Source of the DNA: an uncultured Prochlorococcus sp.
GTDB lineage: Bacteria; Cyanobacteriota; Cyanobacteriia; PCC-6307; Cyanobiaceae
Assembly: GCA_902558895.1 (NCBI GenBank)
Contig: CACEFS010000013.1
Coordinates: 1-36,492, forward strand
DNA length: 36,492 bases
Direction of reading: 5' to 3'
Both the position numbers and the translations under genes were made by a program. Position 1 is the first letter of the stretch, and every line of letters starts with the position of its first letter. This document shows positions 34,272-36,492 of this stretch, piece after piece. A model generated the notes under the pieces. That model was not told where the DNA came from. It ran no database searches and saw only the letters and a list, made by a program, of their open reading frames with translations.

Positions 34272-34883
34272 ATGCCAATAGGAACTCCAAGCGTGCCTTA
34301 CAGACTTCCAGGAAGTCAATACGAAAGATGGGTCGACATATATACAAGACTAGGTGTTGAAAGAATTCTTTTTCTTGGACAAGAAGTGAATGATGGTATT
34401 GCTAATAGCCTTGTTGCACAAATGCTTTATCTAGATTCTGATGATAATTCCAAACCTATCTATCTATATATAAATAGCCCTGGAGGATCAGTAACTGCTG
34501 GCTTGGCTATATATGACACTATTAAATACGTAAAAAGTGATGTAGTAACCATATGCGTAGGCCTGGCAGCCTCCATGGGAGCGTTCCTATTGGCAGCTGG
34601 TACAAAAGGTAAAAGAGTTGCTTTGCCCCACAGCAGAATAATGATTCATCAACCCTTAGGAGGGACATCTCAACGCCAAGCAAGCGATATTGAAATAGAA
34701 GCTAAGGAAATTTTAAGAATTAAAGATATGTTAAATATGTCTATGGCAGATATGACAGGCCAATCATTTGAGAAAATTGAAAAGGATACTGATAGAGATT
34801 ATTTTTTAAGTGCGGAAGAAGCAAAAAAATATGGCTTAATCGATAGAGTAATTACACATCCAAGCGAAGCAAATCAGTCTTAA
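34272..34883 (+). CDS. clpP3: ATP-dependent Clp protease proteolytic subunit (ClpP3 type)
   Basis: A 203-residue ClpP with an intact active site: Ser101 in [14 protein letters not shown], His126 in IMIHQPLGG, and an Asp further on in the DTDRDYF region. [21 protein letters not shown] is standard. It forms the catalytic half of the heteromeric ClpP3/ClpR ring with the product of the gene 24 bases upstream. The assignment as ClpP3 rather than ClpP1 or ClpP2 rests on the pairing with clpR. The ATG is clear. A 108-base AT-rich gap with presumably a new promoter separates it from ilvC. Confidence 0.94.
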   Translation: MPIGTPSVPYRLPGSQYERWVDIYTRLGVERILFLGQEVNDGIANSLVAQMLYLDSDDNSKPIYLYINSPGGSVTAGLAIYDTIKYVKSDVVTICVGLAASMGAFLLAAGTKGKRVALPHSRIMIHQPLGGTSQRQASDIEIEAKEILRIKDMLNMSMADMTGQSFEKIEKDTDRDYFLSAEEAKKYGLIDRVITHPSEANQS

Positions 34884-34991
34884 ATTTTCTAAATTACTAT
34901 TTGAATTTTAATTTTTAAATTAATAATTTTTGGTTTATTTACACCTTAATGTCTAAAATAACAATGATCATATGCAAATAAGCTACCACTA

Positions 34992-35981
34992 ATGACCCAA
35001 CTCTTTTACGACACAGATGCTGATTTAAGTCTTTTAAATAATAAAACAATAGCGATTATTGGGTATGGTTCACAAGGTCATGCACATGCCCTAAACCTTA
35101 AAGATAGCGGTATGGATGTAATTGTAGGATTATACAAAGGAAGTAAGTCTGAAAGCAAAGCGATTAGCGATGGTCTACAAGTCTTTAGTGTTTCTGAAGC
35201 TTGCGAAAAAGCAGACTGGATTATGATTCTCCTCCCCGATGAGTTTCAGAAAGATGTTTACCTTAAGGAAATAGAACCAAACTTAAAAGAAGGGAAGATA
35301 CTAAGTTTTGCTCATGGATTCAATATAAGATTCGGACTTATCAAACCTCCTAATTTTGTGGATGTTGTAATGATTGCCCCAAAAGGGCCTGGACATACTG
35401 TTCGTTGGGAATATCAGAATGGTCAAGGAGTTCCCGCACTGTTTGCAGTTGAGCAGGATTCTTCCGGAAGTGCAAGATCATTGGCAATGGCTTACGCTAA
35501 AGGGATTGGAGGAACGAGAGCTGGGATTCTTGAAACAAACTTCAAAGAAGAAACAGAAACTGATTTATTTGGAGAACAAGCAGTTTTATGCGGGGGATTA
35601 TCAGAACTCGTCAAATCAGGCTTCGAAACTCTAGTAGAGGCAGGATATCAGCCCGAACTTGCTTACTTCGAATGCTTACATGAAGTTAAACTTATCGTTG
35701 ATTTAATGGTGAAGGGAGGCTTATCTCAAATGAGAGATTCCATTTCAAATACTGCAGAATATGGAGATTATGTAAGTGGTAAAAGACTTATCAATAGTGA
35801 TACAAAGAAAGAAATGCAGAAAATTCTTAAGGATATTCAAGATGGAACTTTCGCAAAGAATTTTGTTGAAGAATGCGATAAAAACAAACCCTTAATGACA
35901 AAATTAAGAGAAGAGAACTCAAAACATGAAATTGAGAAAGTGGGTAAAGGTCTGCGCTCGATGTTCAGTTGGCTGAAATAA
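34992..35981 (+). CDS. ilvC: Ketol-acid reductoisomerase (class I)
   Basis: A 329-residue enzyme of branched-chain amino-acid synthesis, acting on acetolactate and acetohydroxybutyrate. The Rossmann motif [19 protein letters not shown] is followed by [11 protein letters not shown], whose residues set cofactor preference. [40 protein letters not shown] and [16 protein letters not shown] hold the metal-binding acidic residues. The length is normal for the short class I form. The start codon of cobD lies inside its last codons, so the two are probably co-transcribed and translationally coupled. Confidence 0.97.
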   Translation: MTQLFYDTDADLSLLNNKTIAIIGYGSQGHAHALNLKDSGMDVIVGLYKGSKSESKAISDGLQVFSVSEACEKADWIMILLPDEFQKDVYLKEIEPNLKEGKILSFAHGFNIRFGLIKPPNFVDVVMIAPKGPGHTVRWEYQNGQGVPALFAVEQDSSGSARSLAMAYAKGIGGTRAGILETNFKEETETDLFGEQAVLCGGLSELVKSGFETLVEAGYQPELAYFECLHEVKLIVDLMVKGGLSQMRDSISNTAEYGDYVSGKRLINSDTKKEMQKILKDIQDGTFAKNFVEECDKNKPLMTKLREENSKHEIEKVGKGLRSMFSWLK

Positions 35982-36492
35982 ATTTATTTTTAATATTTCT
36001 TGGATCGATAGGTTTTGATTTATTAACCGGCGATCCTAGATTCTTAATCCATCCTGTTCAAGTAATTGGATTTTACATAAAAAAAATATCTGATTACCTT
36101 ATAAATAATTTTGGAGAAAATAAAAATATATTGTTTTGGGGAGGTTTCATGGTAACTATATCTACTATTGGAATGAGTTTTGGCTTAGGAAAATTGATAG
36201 AACTCAGTTATGTGCAATCAAGAAATCATTTTTTTGGTGGATTGTTAATTTTTTTTGGACTTTCAAGTTGTATTGCGACTAAGGGACTTATTTCAAGTGT
36301 GACAGAGATTGCAGAGCTAATAGAACACGAAGAAATTAATGACCAAAGCAAAAGAATAATCAAAGAGAAGGTACAAAGGATAGTAAGTAGGGATGTAAGT
36401 TCATCTTCTTTAGAACATCTTTTGAGATCAAGTACAGAGAGTCTTAGCGAAAATTCTGTTGATGGAATATTTGGGCCATTATTTTGGATTTT
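35969..36492 (+). CDS. cobD: Adenosylcobinamide-phosphate synthase CobD/CbiB (3' end beyond window)
   Basis: The frame runs open from TTG at 35969 to the window edge, about 174 residues. [19 protein letters not shown] is the N-terminal signature; membrane helices follow, then [19 protein letters not shown] and [17 protein letters not shown], the conserved cytoplasmic loop. CbiB joins aminopropanol to the corrin ring in cobalamin (in cyanobacteria, pseudocobalamin) synthesis. A stop at 35945-35947 leaves TTG as the only usual start; it overlaps the ilvC end by 13 bases. The rest of the gene is outside the window. Confidence 0.92.
   Translation, partial: MAEINLFLIFLGSIGFDLLTGDPRFLIHPVQVIGFYIKKISDYLINNFGENKNILFWGGFMVTISTIGMSFGLGKLIELSYVQSRNHFFGGLLIFFGLSSCIATKGLISSVTEIAELIEHEEINDQSKRIIKEKVQRIVSRDVSSSSLEHLLRSSTESLSENSVDGIFGPLFWI

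Overview
The window looks like a stretch of core chromosome from a high-light type Prochlorococcus (marine picocyanobacterium). The support is very low GC, tiny intergenic gaps, tRNA genes without encoded CCA, and clearly cyanobacterial genes: an ARC6/Ftn2 division protein, a ClpR/ClpP3 pair, a nickel superoxide dismutase module and a cyanobacterial group 2 sigma factor. I see no insertion sequence, prophage, CRISPR array or toxin-antitoxin module. The strain-level assignment is inference from composition and gene content.

Layout. (1) 1-5776, all minus: arc6/ftn2 -> ffh -> rpsP -> phoH-like -> Bax-inhibitor-1-like protein (3' end cut by the window edge), with gaps of 36-74 bases, probably one transcription unit. 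(2) 5925-7905: pdhA (+) facing a group 2 sigma factor (-), stop codons one base apart. (3) 8046-12295: nnrE-nnrD fusion (-), mnmA (+) and lnt (-). (4) 12382-14537: a secreted FKBP prolyl isomerase, then the nickel SOD module sodN-sodX (+) facing a nickel permease gene (-). (5) 14593-17654, minus: SpoU/TrmH rRNA/tRNA methyltransferase -> lpd -> trpC, leading into the nickel permease gene. (6) 17977-22384, plus: murA, a 530-base gap holding two tiny overlapping membrane ORFs on the minus strand, tRNA-Leu(CAA), argD and folC. (7) 22381-25008, minus: an amidohydrolase and an FAD-linked oxidase. (8) 25138-30190, plus: tRNA-His, miaB, ddl, a conserved small membrane protein, ftsQ and ftsZ. (9) 30205-32337: the SRP RNA gene (-), panB (+) and hemW (-). 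(10) 32435-36492, plus: PIN/TRAM membrane protein, clpR, clpP3, ilvC and the beginning of cobD/cbiB.

Together the genes serve envelope growth and division (murA, ddl, ftsQ, ftsZ, arc6), protein targeting and turnover (ffh plus its RNA, lnt, clpR/clpP3), central and amino-acid metabolism (pdhA, lpd, trpC, argD, ilvC, panB, folC, cobD), RNA modification (mnmA, miaB, SpoU) and superoxide defence with nickel uptake. I do not see an undescribed multi-gene system. The points worth a second look are smaller: two genes whose conserved N-termini extend upstream of any usual start codon (sodX and the SpoU methyltransferase), a long hairpin three bases before murA, argD starting five bases after a tRNA, two overlapping mini-ORFs with an embedded palindrome, and convergent genes sharing palindromic stop codons.
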